Positions 5,847 through 6,162 of a stretch of DNA of 6,162 bases are shown here, in pieces. The translations under genes were made by a program, and so were the position numbers. The stretch's first letter is position 1, and every line of letters begins with the position of its first letter. The stretch is from Eubacteriales bacterium (GTDB lineage: Bacteria; Bacillota; Clostridia; Peptostreptococcales; Anaerovoracaceae), in NCBI GenBank assembly GCA_028691625.1, contig JAQUYZ010000119.1:1-6162 (forward strand), written 5' to 3'. The notes under the pieces were generated by a model, which made no database searches, was not told the origin of the DNA, and saw nothing but the letters and a program-made list of their open reading frames with translations.

Positions 5847-6162
5847 ATGTTGATTCATTTTATTTCGATGGAAGGGCAGATCGAAGAATCGGCAGGGAGA
5901 AGGAAATTCCATCTGCTGACGGAGAGTAAAATACCGGACTATGAAAAAAGAATGCTTAGTGAAAGCCATTGTCCCTATATCCTTCCGATGTACTTTATTT
6001 CAGAGGATGGAGTTGAGGCGGCATACTATGATTTTACGGGATATCTGCAGTCGGGGGATTATATCAGAAGAAACACCTCATGTGCGGGCAGAGAGAATCG
6101 AAAGCAGGTTTGCGATGCATTGGATCTCTTATATGAAACACTGGCGCGCATAAAAGGCATGG
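5847..6162 (+). CDS. DUF6382-like protein, probably FHA-domain protein; 3' end beyond window
   Basis: The frame from ATG 5847 is open to the right edge: 105 codons with no stop. The visible part has no membrane helix and looks cytoplasmic. The pattern fits DUF6382: a YEKRML helix (residues 32-37) followed by a hydrophobic PYILPMYF strand, then a polar turn (EDGVEA) leading to AYYDFTGYLQ (59-68), then a helix KQVCDALDLLYETLARI (86-102). In Clostridia Tad loci this domain is usually followed, after a linker, by a C-terminal FHA domain that binds phospho-threonine peptides, but that part is not visible here. A regulatory or scaffolding role is therefore inferred from family and context. The gene starts 9 nt after the preceding stop with only a weak Shine-Dalgarno (GTGAG at 5834-5838), so coupling to the upstream gene is likely. 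A competing frame at 5941-6153 is a shadow: it starts inside this gene and matches nothing recognisable. Confidence 0.75.
   Translation, partial: MLIHFISMEGQIEESAGRRKFHLLTESKIPDYEKRMLSESHCPYILPMYFISEDGVEAAYYDFTGYLQSGDYIRRNTSCAGRENRKQVCDALDLLYETLARIKGM

Noticed and set aside
5685..5969. Minus-strand frame across the end of the second TadE-like gene
   Set aside because: It is antisense to the second Cys/His module and the next gene's start, and has no supporting motif.
5941..6153. Plus-strand frame of 70 codons near the right edge
   Set aside because: It lies wholly inside the DUF6382-like frame, which is open from 5847 to the edge and has a recognisable pattern.

Overview
The window is a dense, single-strand (+) stretch of a Tad (tight adherence, type IVc) pilus operon in a Gram-positive, Clostridia-like arrangement. 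Three things point to a member of the Bacillota class Clostridia rather than to the proteobacterial Tad island. First, the gene order is CpaF ATPase, TadB, TadC, tiny Flp1-type pilin, TadE-like, DUF5702-like, TadE-like, DUF6382-like. Second, no outer-membrane secretin (RcpA/CpaC) or pilotin gene appears among them. Third, base composition is moderate to AT-leaning, with AGA/AGG arginine codons common and purine-rich Shine-Dalgarno sites. I cannot name the species.

Layout. Positions 2-1012 hold the 3' part of the CpaF/TadA motor ATPase gene, which is cut by the left edge. The inner-membrane platform genes follow: tadB (1009-1800, 4-nt ATGA overlap) and an enlarged tadC (1807-3216) with a roughly 200-residue extracytoplasmic insert containing an Ig-like fold signature. 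Next come the pilin and pseudopilin genes: a 53-residue Flp pilin (3251-3412), a TadE-like minor pilin (3419-3802), a large DUF5702-like anchored protein with a TTG start (3803-5056), and a second TadE-like protein (about 5013-5837). The last of these ends in two tandem Ada-like Cys/His modules. The window closes inside a gene (5847-6162, no stop reached) whose N-terminus looks like DUF6382, the domain that usually precedes a C-terminal FHA domain in these loci.

How the genes work together. CpaF hydrolyses ATP at the cytoplasmic face and drives the TadB/TadC platform, which extracts and polymerises processed Flp. The two TadE-like proteins and the DUF5702-like protein carry N-terminal K-G plus hydrophobic segments, and probably act as minor pilins or cell-envelope components that initiate, tip or anchor the fibre. 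The FHA-type protein would be a cytoplasmic phospho-threonine-reading regulator or scaffold. The prepilin peptidase needed to cleave the KG sites is not in the window.

All gaps between genes are 0-34 nt or overlaps. I see no internal promoter, terminator hairpin, RNA gene, mobile element or CRISPR array, and there is no gene-free stretch over 300 bases. The most unusual features are the duplicated putative metal-binding module on the second TadE-like protein, the Ig-like insert in TadC, and the awkward start region of the second TadE-like gene (5013-5099).
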